A stretch of DNA of 64,000 bases from Mucilaginibacter boryungensis (GTDB lineage Bacteria > Bacteroidota > Bacteroidia > Sphingobacteriales > Sphingobacteriaceae), in contig NZ_JADFFM010000002.1 in assembly GCF_015221995.1 (NCBI RefSeq), forward strand, positions 1,550,001 through 1,614,000. The letters run 5' to 3'. The notes under the pieces are model-generated. The model was not told where the DNA came from. It saw only the letters and a list, made by a program, of their open reading frames with translations, and made no database searches. The position numbers and the translations under genes are program-made. Positions 22,963 through 30,709 of the stretch are shown here, in pieces (position 1 is the first letter of the stretch; each line of letters begins with the position of its first letter).

Positions 22963-23685
22963 TTACTCTTCCTCATCCCTGTACTTTTTTTCTTTCGATG
23001 GTTTGGCGGAAACACCTTCCACACATATTACAAACTCGCCTTTGGCCGGATGCGTTTCGTAATAAGCCTTTACTTCAGCTACTGTTCCACGTACGGTCTC
23101 TTCAAACATCTTGGTCAGCTCGCGCGATACGGATAATTGGCGGCCGGCACCAAAGTAGGTAATCATTTCCTCCAACGTTTTCATCAATCGGTGTGGCGAT
23201 TCATATAAAATAATGGTGCGGTCTTCTGCAGCTAAAGCCTTATAACGGGTTTGCCGGCCTTTTTTCAACGGCAGAAACCCTTCAAAGCAAAACCTATCCG
23301 TGGGGAAGCCGGAGTTCACCAGTGCCGGGACAAATGCCGTAGCACCAGGTAAGCATTCTATAGCTATCCCGTGTTTTAAAGCTTCACGCACCAGGAAAAA
23401 ACCCGGGTCGGAAATTGCCGGCGTACCCGCATCAGATATCAGCGCAATATTTTTGCCTTCCAATAAAAACTTAACAATCTCACTACTGCTTTGGTGCTCG
23501 TTGTGCTGATGGTGGGCAAATACGCGCCCGATAACCCCAAAATGCTTCAGCATTGGTGCCGATGTCCGCGTATCTTCAGCCAATATCAGGTCGGCCTCTT
23601 TTAATATACGGACGGCCCGGTAGGTCATATCCTCCAGGTTGCCTATGGGTGTTGGTACTAAGTATAGTTTGCCGGTTGGGTTCAT
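22963..23685 (-). CDS. rsmI: 16S rRNA (cytidine(1402)-2'-O)-methyltransferase
   Basis: A 240-residue tetrapyrrole-methylase-fold protein. The N-terminal LYLVPTPIGNLEDMTYRAV, then ILAEDTRTSAPML, then ISDAGTPAISDPGFFLVREA are diagnostic of RsmI, which methylates the 2'-OH of C1402 in the ribosomal P site using S-adenosylmethionine. The domain is complete; the basic tail (KPSKEKKYRDEEE) is short. Its start region is embedded in a TTCATGG-type inverted repeat (23679-23750). AdoHcy from this reaction is recycled by ahcY at 3.4 kb. Confidence 0.97.
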   Translation of the reverse strand: MNPTGKLYLVPTPIGNLEDMTYRAVRILKEADLILAEDTRTSAPMLKHFGVIGRVFAHHQHNEHQSSSEIVKFLLEGKNIALISDAGTPAISDPGFFLVREALKHGIAIECLPGATAFVPALVNSGFPTDRFCFEGFLPLKKGRQTRYKALAAEDRTIILYESPHRLMKTLEEMITYFGAGRQLSVSRELTKMFEETVRGTVAEVKAYYETHPAKGEFVICVEGVSAKPSKEKKYRDEEE

Positions 23686-23750
23686 GGTTCATAGATAATG
23701 GTTCATGGTATTTGGATGTACGGTTTAATTTTCGCTATGAACAATGAACC
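23679..23750. repeat. Inverted repeat of GGTTCATGG units over rsmI start
   Basis: GGTTCATGGTTCATAG (23679-23694) and CTATGAACAATGAACC (23735-23750) form 16-base arms with one mismatch. Further GGTTCATGG/CCATGAAC units lie between and after (to about 23763). The left arm overlaps the rsmI start codon, and the right arm ends 20 bp before the serS promoter box. It is probably a simple-sequence palindromic repeat. Confidence 0.6.
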
Positions 23751-23769
23751 ATAAACCATGAACTAATTA

Positions 23770-23777
23770 TATCTTTG
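23770..23777 (+). promoter_or_regulatory. Putative -7 box of serS
   Basis: TATCTTTG fits TAnnTTTG exactly and ends 16 bp before the serS ATG at 23794. The -33 region is occupied by the inverted repeat and lacks a TTG. Confidence 0.6.
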
Positions 23778-23793
23778 CCTAAAAAATTAAATA

Positions 23794-25065
23794 ATGCTGC
23801 AAGTTAGTTATATCCGCGATAACAGGGAACAGGTTTTAGAACGTTTGGCTGTAAAAAATTTCAAACAGCCAGGTTTGGTTGATGAGATCATCAAATTAGA
23901 TGAGCAACGCCGTTCGTTACAGATTTCCAGCGAAGACTTGCAGTCTAAAGCCAACGCATCAGCCAAACAAATTGGCGAGCTGATGCGCACAGGTAAAAAA
24001 GAGGAAGCCGAAGCTTTAAAAGGTCAAACCGGCGCCTGGAAAGAAGATATTAAAAAGTTCACTGAAGAATTAGCCGCGGTTGATGAGGCTTTACAACAAA
24101 AAATTGTGTTACTGCCTAATCTGCCGCATAGCAGCGTTCCCAAAGGCTTAACGCCCGAAGAAAACGAAGTGGTGCTGGAAAATGGGGATAAACCACAATT
24201 GCCTGCAAATGCATTGCCACACTGGGAATTGGCGGCAAAATATAACCTGATTGACTTTGAACTGGGCGTAAAGATAACCGGTGCAGGTTTCCCGGTTTAT
24301 AAAGGAAAAGGCGCTAAGTTACAGCGCGCATTGATCAGCTTTTTTTTAGACGAGGCCGAGAAAGCGGGTTATGCCGAAGTAATGCTGCCGCTTTTGGTAA
24401 ATGAAGCATCGGGCTTTGGTACCGGGCAATTGCCTGATAAAGAGGGACAAATGTATTTTGTTGGTTTGGATAACCTATACCTGATCCCGACCGCCGAAGT
24501 GCCTATTACCAATTTGTACCGGGATGTGATTTTAAAGGCCGACGAACTGCCGGTGAAGAATTGTGGGTATACGCCATGTTTCCGCCGCGAGGCTGGTTCA
24601 TACGGTGCGCATGTGCGTGGATTGAACCGTTTGCACCAGTTTGATAAAGTGGAAATTGTGCAGGTAGTACAGCCCGAAACATCGTACGATGTACTTGAAC
24701 GCATGAGCAAACATGTGCAAAGCCTGTTGCAGAAGTTGGGCTTACCCTACCGTGTACTACGCCTGTGCGGCGGTGATATGGGGTTTGCATCGGCCCTAAC
24801 TTACGATATGGAAACCTGGAGCGCGGCCCAGCAACGCTGGCTGGAAGTATCATCTGTATCGAATTTTGAGACTTTTCAAAGCAACCGGCTTAAACTGCGT
24901 TACCGCAATGCTGAAGGTAAAACCCAGTTAGCGCATACATTGAATGGCAGCGCCCTGGCCCTGCCGCGTATTGTGGCTACATTGCTGGAGAACAACCAAA
25001 CCGAAAACGGCATAAAAATACCTGAAGTGCTGGTGCCTTACACTCGTTTTGAGATGATTGACTAA
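23794..25065 (+). CDS. serS: Seryl-tRNA synthetase
   Basis: A 423-residue class II synthetase of normal length. The N-terminal long coiled-coil arm (about 30-105) that grips the tRNA-Ser variable arm is evident. The catalytic core has LPLLVNEAS, then the motif 2 region PCFRREAGSYGAHVRGLNRLHQF, then LNGSALALPRIVATLLENNQ (motif 3). It charges tRNA-Ser, and SelC-type tRNA if present, in the cytoplasm. The gene has its own promoter-like box and a terminator, so it is monocistronic. Confidence 0.99.
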   Translation: MLQVSYIRDNREQVLERLAVKNFKQPGLVDEIIKLDEQRRSLQISSEDLQSKANASAKQIGELMRTGKKEEAEALKGQTGAWKEDIKKFTEELAAVDEALQQKIVLLPNLPHSSVPKGLTPEENEVVLENGDKPQLPANALPHWELAAKYNLIDFELGVKITGAGFPVYKGKGAKLQRALISFFLDEAEKAGYAEVMLPLLVNEASGFGTGQLPDKEGQMYFVGLDNLYLIPTAEVPITNLYRDVILKADELPVKNCGYTPCFRREAGSYGAHVRGLNRLHQFDKVEIVQVVQPETSYDVLERMSKHVQSLLQKLGLPYRVLRLCGGDMGFASALTYDMETWSAAQQRWLEVSSVSNFETFQSNRLKLRYRNAEGKTQLAHTLNGSALALPRIVATLLENNQTENGIKIPEVLVPYTRFEMID

Positions 25066-25090
25066 AAGCTGGAATAAACCCAATATAAAT

Positions 25091-25121
25091 GGCCGTAAAT
25101 TAAATTTTGCGGCCTTTTTTT
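25091..25121 (+). terminator. serS terminator
   Basis: Nine-bp stem GGCCGTAAA (25091-25099) with TTTGCGGCC, including one T-G pair, six-base loop, followed by seven T residues (25115-25121). Confidence 0.88.
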
Positions 25122-25217
25122 ATTGCAGATGAAATAAAATAATAATTTATAGTACTATGTATTGCATATTACCATGTTTTATATTAGTTTTGTTTAAATC
25201 ATTAAATAAATTCAAAC

Positions 25218-25586
25218 ATGAAAAAATTGCAAATACTTTTTTTAGCGTTAAGCCTGTCGCTTATCGCTGCATCTTGTAATTGGGGGAGGCACAATACTAT
25301 CTCCATACACGATGGTCAAAATTCAATTCGGGTTGAGTATACGGGCCGAATAGGTTTTGCCGAAGACAACAAAGCGGTGGTCGATATGTCGCCTAATGGT
25401 TATTTAAAATTCAGGAAGAATGACGAGGAATTAAATGTTGAACGTAATAAGGCCGGTCAAATAATGTACGAGGTGAATGATGAAAGAGCAAACCCTGTGT
25501 TAAATGAAGACGGTCAGCGATTATTAGCAGAAGCCATAAAAATGATATTGAAGGCCCAGGGCAGGCGTGTTAGCCGCAGGGGCTAA
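25218..25586 (+). CDS. Small lipoprotein, function unknown
   Basis: A 122-residue lipoprotein: signal MKKLQILFLALSLSLIAASC with lipobox A-A-S-C and lipidated Cys20. The mature part begins NWGRHNTISIHDGQNSIRVEY and has a strand-rich half (about 28-75), then a helical C-terminus (NEDGQRLLAEAIKMILKA) ending in a basic patch (RRVSRRG). No family recognised. The gene follows the serS terminator by 96 bp and precedes the trhO promoter, so it is probably transcribed alone. Confidence 0.7.
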   Translation: MKKLQILFLALSLSLIAASCNWGRHNTISIHDGQNSIRVEYTGRIGFAEDNKAVVDMSPNGYLKFRKNDEELNVERNKAGQIMYEVNDERANPVLNEDGQRLLAEAIKMILKAQGRRVSRRG

Positions 25587-25616
25587 GCTCAGTTTTCAGG
25601 TCTCGGCTTAAATATT

Positions 25617-25624
25617 TATCTTTG
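25617..25624 (+). promoter_or_regulatory. Putative -7 box of trhO
   Basis: TATCTTTG fits TAnnTTTG. It overlaps a possible upstream TTG start (25622) and lies 39 bp before the ATG at 25664, which supports the ATG as the true start. Confidence 0.6.
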
Positions 25625-25663
25625 CACCGCATTAAACGCTGTTTGCAGCAGTATCAATGGTTC

Positions 25664-26611
25664 ATGGAAAAATATCAAACACTACTTTACTATTGTTATT
25701 CAACAATAGCAGATGCGGAGCAATTTGCCGCCGACCATTTAAAATTTTGTAAAAGCCTGAACCTGGTAGGCCGTATTATTGTAGCCGAAGAGGGCCTGAA
25801 CGGCACAGTTTCGGGCACGGTTGAGGCCTGTAAGGCATATATGGATGCCATACACGCTGATGAGCGCTTTGCCAAAACCGATTTTAAAATTGACGACGTA
25901 GCCGAGCCTTCATTTGTAAAGATGCACTGCCGCTATAAATCGGAAATTGTGCATTCGGGCCTGCGCGACCCAAACATGATAGACCCTAACCGCCAAACCG
26001 GCAAACACCTTGAACCTGTCGAGTTTTTGGCGATGAAGGATAGGGACGATGTGGTGATCCTTGATGTGCGGTCGGACTATGAACACTCCCTGGGCCGCTT
26101 TAAAAACGCGGTGACGCTGGATATCGAGAACTTTCGCGATTTCCCCGCCAAGATCAACGAACTGGCAAAATTTAAGGATAAGAAAATACTAACTTACTGC
26201 ACCGGCGGCATCAAATGCGAAAAAGCATCGGCGCTGTTACTGCACGAAGGGTTTAATGATGTTTACCAGTTGCACGGAGGAATCATTAAATATGGCAAGG
26301 AAACGGGTGGTAAGGATTTTGAAGGCAAGTGTTATGTGTTCGATAACCGGCTTTCGGTTGATGTGAATACGGTTAACCCGGTTGTAGTTTCTACCTGCCG
26401 CAATTGTGGTACCACTAGCGATAAGATGATCAATTGCGCCAACCCGGAATGCAACGAACACTTTACCCAATGCGATACCTGCGGCGAAAAATTGGAAGGC
26501 TGCTGTAGTCCCGCCTGCCAAAGCCATCCGCGCAAACGTGTTTACGATGGTACAGGCTATTATGTAAAAGTACCCCAACCGGTGAATGTGAAAAAGAAGG
26601 AATTGGTTTAA
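25664..26611 (+). CDS. trhO: tRNA uridine(34) hydroxylase (rhodanese family)
   Basis: A 315-residue protein of the TrhO (YceA) family. The N-terminal acylphosphatase-like UPF0176 domain (LLYYCYSTIADAEQF, then IVAEEGLNGTVSG) is followed by a rhodanese domain (about 115-215) with the conserved loop CTGGIKCEKAS carrying the catalytic Cys. A C-terminal Cys-rich part (CRNCGTTSDKMINCANPEC, then CDTCGEKLEGCCSPACQ) probably binds zinc. TrhO hydroxylates U34 of a subset of tRNAs to 5-hydroxyuridine using prephenate-derived chemistry in part of the pathway. The ATG at 25664 is chosen over a TTG 42 bp earlier that lies in the promoter box. Confidence 0.94.
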   Translation: MEKYQTLLYYCYSTIADAEQFAADHLKFCKSLNLVGRIIVAEEGLNGTVSGTVEACKAYMDAIHADERFAKTDFKIDDVAEPSFVKMHCRYKSEIVHSGLRDPNMIDPNRQTGKHLEPVEFLAMKDRDDVVILDVRSDYEHSLGRFKNAVTLDIENFRDFPAKINELAKFKDKKILTYCTGGIKCEKASALLLHEGFNDVYQLHGGIIKYGKETGGKDFEGKCYVFDNRLSVDVNTVNPVVVSTCRNCGTTSDKMINCANPECNEHFTQCDTCGEKLEGCCSPACQSHPRKRVYDGTGYYVKVPQPVNVKKKELV

Positions 26612-26625
26612 TAGATAAAAAACCT

Positions 26626-26709
26626 GTCATTTCGAACCGAAGGGAGAAATCTTATACAAGCGACAAGTGTTACGCATGTCATTTCGAACGAGGTACGAGG
26701 AGAAATGAC
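26626..26709. repeat. Rearranged copy of GTCATTTCGA palindromic repeat
   Basis: Two left-end sequences GTCATTTCGAA occur in the same orientation (from 26626 and from 26678). The second runs through CGAGGTACGAGG and GAGAAATGAC, where AAATGAC (26703-26709) is a short right end. GGGAGAAATCTTATAC (26643-26658) matches the inner arm of the copy at 42337. It looks like a deletion or fusion of two elements, in the spacer after trhO. Confidence 0.75.
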
Positions 26710-26796
26710 ATGCGCTTGTTTTTCAATGTCCTATTAAAACATTAACTTGCTATAACGGTTAACTATCATAATCAACTCATTTAACCTTTTAATAGC

Positions 26797-27078
26797 ATGA
26801 AGATCATCAGAATAATTGCTGTAGCCTTGTTTGTGTTTACAGCAACAGTATCTGTTAATGCAGCGGTTAAGGAAACAGCCACTATTACTGTGGTAAGGCA
26901 ACTACCACCGCCGCCGCCAAAGCCACCAGGCCCGCGCCCTGCATTACGCCGCCCTGTTTTGCGTCGCCCAGTAGTACACCGCAGGGTTTATCATCGCCGT
27001 AGCAGAGTGCACATCACTTTGCCGCACGTGAATCTGCCGCGTCATCCGGGACCGCCACCACCGCCACCAAGGCCGTAG
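26797..27078 (+). CDS. Secreted proline-rich basic small protein
   Basis: A 93-residue protein with a clear signal peptide (MKIIRIIAVALFVFTATVSVNA). The mature part opens AVKETATITVVRQLPPPPPK, followed by Pro-Arg repeats (RRPVLRRPVVHRRVYHRR) and a PGPPPPPPRP end. It is highly basic, His-rich and without cysteines or predicted fold, so it is likely disordered and may bind envelope polyanions. I know no family for it; an antimicrobial-like or cell-wall-binding role would be a guess. It is convergent with the GlxA-type regulator gene, with a long hairpin between. Confidence 0.7.
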   Translation: MKIIRIIAVALFVFTATVSVNAAVKETATITVVRQLPPPPPKPPGPRPALRRPVLRRPVVHRRVYHRRSRVHITLPHVNLPRHPGPPPPPPRP

Positions 27079-27082
27079 GGAA

Positions 27083-27129
27083 AAGTTTGCAGTAGCGGTA
27101 ATAAGAGATACACCAGCTACTGCAAACTT
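27083..27129. terminator. Hairpin between convergent genes
   Basis: Perfect 14-bp arms AAGTTTGCAGTAGC (27083-27096) and GCTACTGCAAACTT (27116-27129), with a 19-nt loop and no long T run. It lies between the proline-rich protein gene and the regulator gene and could end transcription weakly in both directions or stabilise both 3' ends. Confidence 0.5.
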
Positions 27130-27145
27130 AAAACTGCCAACCTGG

Positions 27146-28126
27146 CTAAGCTGCCAGTTCCTTATTATACTTATTCCTATACTCCACCGGTGACAGCCCC
27201 GTTACTTTTTTAAATACGGTGCGGAAGGCTTTGGTATCGGTATAGCCTACATCGTACATAACTTCATTAATATTCTTCCGGCTGCTTTCAAAACTTTTTT
27301 TAGCGGCTTCTATCTTTACGCGTTGTATATACTCGGTAACGGTATTGCTGGTGGCGTGTTTAAAGCGCCTTTCCAAACTGCGGCGGCCAAGGGCCAGCAT
27401 ATCCGCAAGCTGGTCTACCGTAATTCTATCGGCAAAATTATTTTCAATAAATTCCTGTGCTTTTTTTACCGGCTCATCCTCGTGCGCTTTTTGCCCCTGG
27501 AAAATGATGAACGGCGATTGACTGATCCGATCGATATCGATCATAAACGATTTAGAGATCAGGATAGCAATTTCGCGCCCCGCAAACTTCTCAACCAGGT
27601 AAACCAGCAGGTTAAGATACGAATAAGCGCCGCCGCTGGTATAAATGCCGTCGTCTTCGGTCATAATCTTATCGTCAACTAAATTCACGTCAGGGTATAT
27701 TTGTCGAAAAACATGCGCCAGCGACCAATGTGTGGCCGCCTGCTTGCCGTCAAGCAACCCGGTTGATGCGAGGAAAAAAGCCCCAATGCATAAGCTGGCA
27801 ATTTGTGCCCCTTTTTGGTATTGCTCAACTATCCAGGGCAAAAATACCTTGTTCGCTTCCACTACCTCAGCAATATCGCCATACATGGCCGGGATAATGA
27901 TCAGGTCGGTTTTTGCCACATCGGTAACCAGTACATCAGGCTTAATGGTAAACATGCCATTGCGTTGTGGTATATGATTATCTAACCCCACCAGCTGTAC
28001 ATTAAATAATGGCGGTTTACCCATGTCGGCCATAAAAGTGTTTACCTGCGACAATATCTGGTGACTGCCGTCGATATTCGGCAAGCTGGTATGCCCAAGC
28101 GGTACAAGGATTGATATGTGCTTCAT
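27146..28126 (-). CDS. GlxA-type AraC-family transcriptional regulator
   Basis: A 326-residue regulator with an N-terminal DJ-1/PfpI (class I amidotransferase-like) domain (about 1-190) and a C-terminal AraC helix-turn-helix domain (about 220-320). The nucleophile-elbow region ASLCIGAFFLASTGLLDG keeps the Cys of the PfpI fold. In the DNA-binding part, ITVDQLADMLALGRRSLERRF and DVGYTDTKAFRTVFKKVTGLSPVEYR are typical AraC helices. The ligand is unknown. It is transcribed away from a six-gene cluster (28236-30709) whose promoter carries a palindrome, so it is a natural candidate regulator of that cluster; this is inference. Confidence 0.94.
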   Translation of the reverse strand: MKHISILVPLGHTSLPNIDGSHQILSQVNTFMADMGKPPLFNVQLVGLDNHIPQRNGMFTIKPDVLVTDVAKTDLIIIPAMYGDIAEVVEANKVFLPWIVEQYQKGAQIASLCIGAFFLASTGLLDGKQAATHWSLAHVFRQIYPDVNLVDDKIMTEDDGIYTSGGAYSYLNLLVYLVEKFAGREIAILISKSFMIDIDRISQSPFIIFQGQKAHEDEPVKKAQEFIENNFADRITVDQLADMLALGRRSLERRFKHATSNTVTEYIQRVKIEAAKKSFESSRKNINEVMYDVGYTDTKAFRTVFKKVTGLSPVEYRNKYNKELAA

Positions 28127-28179
28127 ATTGCTAAATTAAAAAACAATTGTCGCATTTACCGCCTCATAATGCCGTATTT

Positions 28180-28200
28180 ACACCCTTTTTAACAGGGTGT
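28180..28200. promoter_or_regulatory. Palindromic operator candidate
   Basis: ACACCCT (28180-28186) and AGGGTGT (28194-28200) form a perfect 7-bp inverted repeat with a 7-bp spacer. It sits directly upstream of the -7 box at 28208, between the divergent regulator and the VOC/DoxX cluster. A dimeric regulator could bind here. Confidence 0.5.
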
Positions 28201-28207
28201 TTTGCCC

Positions 28208-28215
28208 TAATTTTG
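28208..28215 (+). promoter_or_regulatory. Putative -7 box of the 28.2-30.7 kb cluster
   Basis: TAATTTTG fits TAnnTTTG and ends 20 bp before the ATG at 28236. The -33 region is covered by the palindrome at 28180-28200. Confidence 0.55.
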
Positions 28216-28235
28216 TATTGTTCAGTTAATTAGAA

Positions 28236-28679
28236 ATGGAGTTGTATAGTATAAAGCATGATGTGAAGGTTTTTTGTGTAGAGGCAAAATCGTTTCCCAG
28301 GGGTATAATGGAAGCCTTTGACCGGTTAAATAAGATAGTAAAAAATATGGAGGGGCGCGATGTTTTTGGAATATCAAAACCGCAGAATGGGGTGATCAGG
28401 TACCGTGCTGCCGCTTCCGAGAACTTTGATGGGGAAGGAATAAAATTAGGCCTATCGCCTTTTAGTATACAAAAGGGTTTTTACCTGGGCGAAACGCTGA
28501 TGAACTGGCAGCAGAATGAAATGATGATTATGAATATATTTAATCGACTGGTGGCGGATAAACGGCTCGATGGCTCGGCGCATTGTATTGAATGGTATAA
28601 AAGCCCTTCCGAACTTTTATGCCTGGCACTAATGCGTACCGACATGGTGACTGGTGATGTGACAGAATTATCTTTATAA
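28236..28679 (+). CDS. Effector-binding-like (GyrI-type) domain protein
   Basis: A 147-residue soluble protein. The order of segments (VKVFCVEAKSFPRGIMEAFDRLNKIV, then VFGISKPQNGVIRYRAAA, then YLGETLMNWQQN, then HCIEWYKSPSELLCLALMR) resembles stand-alone effector-binding domains of the GyrI/AraC-effector type; that similarity is modest. It has no DNA-binding part. It is the first gene of a tight same-strand cluster (gaps 10-31 bp) of VOC, two DoxX-like, SRPBCC and a 69-residue protein, all of which are often found together as stress or small-molecule handling genes. Confidence 0.6.
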   Translation: MELYSIKHDVKVFCVEAKSFPRGIMEAFDRLNKIVKNMEGRDVFGISKPQNGVIRYRAAASENFDGEGIKLGLSPFSIQKGFYLGETLMNWQQNEMMIMNIFNRLVADKRLDGSAHCIEWYKSPSELLCLALMRTDMVTGDVTELSL

Positions 28680-28710
28680 AAAAGGAATATAAACTTAAAA
28701 AACAGCAGAC

Positions 28711-29121
28711 ATGAGCAAAATCAATCCCTACATCGGCTTTAACGGAAAAACACGTGAAGCGATGACGTTTTACAAAGACATTTTTGGCGGCGACCTGGAA
28801 TTTCGTGAAGTAAAGGGCTCGCCAATGGAGCAATACTGGCAATCGGCACCCGAAGGGGCTATTTATCATGCCGCGCTTACAAATGGCGATGATATTATTA
28901 TGATGGGTTCTGATATGTCGGGCCCTAACGGCCATATTGCCGGCAATATCATACAATTGGCCATTACCTGTACCAGCGAAGAAGAGATCAATACCTTTTT
29001 TAATAAACTGGCTGTTGATGGTACTATTATGGATCCGTTGAAAGATCAGTTTTGGGGTGCCATATTTGGTGCTGTAAAAGATAAATACGGCATCAGCTGG
29101 ATGCTGAATTACAATAAGTAA
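28711..29121 (+). CDS. VOC-family (PhnB/glyoxalase-like) protein
   Basis: A 136-residue vicinal-oxygen-chelate fold protein of the PhnB/DUF1428-like type. It starts INPYIGFNGKTREAMTFYKDIFGGDLEFREV, the typical first beta-alpha-beta module, and ends WGAIFGAVKDKYGISWMLNY, the typical closing module with the Trp-G-x-x-F pattern. Metal ligands are not obvious, as in many PhnB-like members. Its substrate is unknown. It lies 31 bp after the preceding gene and 10 bp before the first DoxX gene, in one likely operon. Confidence 0.9.
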   Translation: MSKINPYIGFNGKTREAMTFYKDIFGGDLEFREVKGSPMEQYWQSAPEGAIYHAALTNGDDIIMMGSDMSGPNGHIAGNIIQLAITCTSEEEINTFFNKLAVDGTIMDPLKDQFWGAIFGAVKDKYGISWMLNYNK

Positions 29122-29131
29122 TACTAAAACC

Positions 29132-29530
29132 ATGAAACCAAAAACTATTAAAATTATATACTGGGTGCTGGTTATCCTGTTATGCCTGTTCACCACTTTT
29201 GATGCCATTGGTGGCATTACCAAACAACAGGCGGGTATTGATGCATTGCATCAGCTGGGTTATCCTATTTATATCATGCCGCTTTTGGGTGTGCTGAAAT
29301 TATTGGGGGTTGTAGCGTTATTGCAAACAAAATACGTATTGGTTAAAGAATGGGCGTTTGCCGGTTTGGCTTTTACATTTATCGGGGCATTTGTCTCCCA
29401 CATTTGCTCGCATCACCCTGTTTCATACGTTATTTTGCCTTTGGTATTCCTGGCCTATTTGTTTGTAACCTATGGATTCTGGAATAAATATGAAACTGTA
29501 AAAGTGCAGCCCCAAAACCAATCACTTTAA
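29132..29530 (+). CDS. DoxX-like membrane protein (first copy)
   Basis: A 132-residue four-span membrane protein of the DoxX/DoxX-like family. Spans are near 6-25, 46-66, 73-95 and 99-121; the conserved pattern GYPIYIMPLLGVLKLLGVVALL followed by VKEWAFAGLAFTFIGAF is typical of the family. DoxX-like proteins are inner-membrane, often linked to redox or oxidative stress, but this subgroup has no assigned reaction. It is adjacent to a paralogue (13 bp) of the same layout, a probable tandem duplication. Confidence 0.88.
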   Translation: MKPKTIKIIYWVLVILLCLFTTFDAIGGITKQQAGIDALHQLGYPIYIMPLLGVLKLLGVVALLQTKYVLVKEWAFAGLAFTFIGAFVSHICSHHPVSYVILPLVFLAYLFVTYGFWNKYETVKVQPQNQSL

Positions 29531-29542
29531 AACAACAGGATC

Positions 29543-29929
29543 ATGAAAAAAACAAATATCATATGCTGGATAAGCACCGTGCTGATATGCCTTGTAATGG
29601 GCGGCGGAGGTATTGTTGATGCCATGGCCACACCCGAAGCCGTTAAAATGGTGCACGATCAATTAGGTTACCCGGTTTACTTTGTATCGTTTATTGGTGT
29701 TGCTAAAGTTTTAGGTAGTATTGTGCTTTTGATACCTGGTTTCCCTAAATTGAAAGAATGGGCTTATGCCGGTTTTACCTTCGATTTAATAGGCGCTACC
29801 TATTCATCGTTAGCCACTGGCGCAACGGTGACGCAAGCTGCGCCCATGCTGATATTTTTTGCCTTGCTGGCAGTATCATACATCTATTACCACAAAAGGC
29901 TTGCGGCTAAAGCAGCTGTTAATAATTAA
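29543..29929 (+). CDS. DoxX-like membrane protein (second copy)
   Basis: A 128-residue paralogue of the preceding gene. The same four spans and the conserved GYPVYFVSFIGVAKVLGSIV then LKEWAYAGFTFDLIGA are present. The two copies differ mainly in the first loop and C-terminal tail (KRLAAKAAVNN here), so they may form a heterodimer. It sits between the first DoxX gene and the SRPBCC gene in the cluster. Confidence 0.88.
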   Translation: MKKTNIICWISTVLICLVMGGGGIVDAMATPEAVKMVHDQLGYPVYFVSFIGVAKVLGSIVLLIPGFPKLKEWAYAGFTFDLIGATYSSLATGATVTQAAPMLIFFALLAVSYIYYHKRLAAKAAVNN

Positions 29930-29947
29930 AATTAAAACAGAAATGTT

Positions 29948-30487
29948 ATGGGCATACTAAGTATCATCTTTCTTATCATCGGTGCAATTATCGTTGTATT
30001 ACTTATTGCTGCGGCACTATCATCCGATGATTATGCGATTGAAACGGACATCGTAATAAACAAACCAGTGGCAACTGTGTTCAATTACGTAAAATATCTT
30101 GAAAACCAGGGCACATACAATAAATGGGTAATGATTGACCCTAACGTGCGCAAAACCTTTAAAGGCACCGATGGCACCGTGGGCTTCTTTTACGCCTGGG
30201 AAAGCGATAATAAGCAGGTTGGCAAAGGCGAACAAACCATTACCGGTCTTACCGACAACAAAAAGGTGGACTATCACCTGCGGTTTATCGAACCTTTTCA
30301 GGGCGAGGCCGAATCGTACATAGCAACAGAAGGGTTGACCAACGGGCAAACCAAAGTTACCTGGGCTTTTTTTGGTAAACGCAATTTTATGATGAAACTA
30401 ATGCACATAGTGCTTAACCTGAAAAAGACGTTAAAAAAAGACCTGCACACCAGCCTTACAAACTTAAAAACGGTACTGGAACAATAA
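29948..30487 (+). CDS. SRPBCC-family protein with membrane anchor
   Basis: A 179-residue protein with an N-terminal membrane helix (ILSIIFLIIGAIIVVLLIAAAL, about 3-24) followed by a polyketide-cyclase/SRPBCC-like domain: INKPVATVFNYVKYLENQGTYNKW, then GFFYAWESDNKQVGKGEQTI, then VTWAFFGKRNFMMKLMHIV. This fold has a deep cavity that binds hydrophobic ligands. The anchor places the domain at a membrane surface. The ligand is unknown. It belongs to the cluster driven by the box at 28208. Confidence 0.88.
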   Translation: MGILSIIFLIIGAIIVVLLIAAALSSDDYAIETDIVINKPVATVFNYVKYLENQGTYNKWVMIDPNVRKTFKGTDGTVGFFYAWESDNKQVGKGEQTITGLTDNKKVDYHLRFIEPFQGEAESYIATEGLTNGQTKVTWAFFGKRNFMMKLMHIVLNLKKTLKKDLHTSLTNLKTVLEQ

Positions 30488-30499
30488 CAATTAACCAAT

Positions 30500-30709
30500 A
30501 TGATAGAGGTTTTTAAAACGGATGTACAACAAACAGGAACAGCTGATTTACTGGTAGCAAAACTGGTATCGCTGTTCCCGGGCAGCCGCGTAAACTTCGA
30601 TCTGGAGGATTGCGACAGGGTGCTGCGCGTTGAAGGGGAGAACATTTGTACCGAAAAAACAAAGCACCTGCTCCGCACATGCGGATATAATTGTGAGGTG
30701 TTGGTGTAA
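30500..30709 (+). CDS. Small conserved-type hypothetical protein
   Basis: A 69-residue soluble protein starting MIEVFKTDVQQTGTADLLV. The predicted alternation (strand VFKTDV, helix ADLLVAKLVSLF, strand RVNFDLED, strand VLRVEGE, helix TKHLLRTCG, strand CEVLV) has the order of a ferredoxin-like fold, as in heavy-metal-associated domains, but the CxxC metal site is missing. It ends the VOC/DoxX/SRPBCC cluster, 12 bp after the SRPBCC gene. Function unknown. Confidence 0.65.
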   Translation: MIEVFKTDVQQTGTADLLVAKLVSLFPGSRVNFDLEDCDRVLRVEGENICTEKTKHLLRTCGYNCEVLV

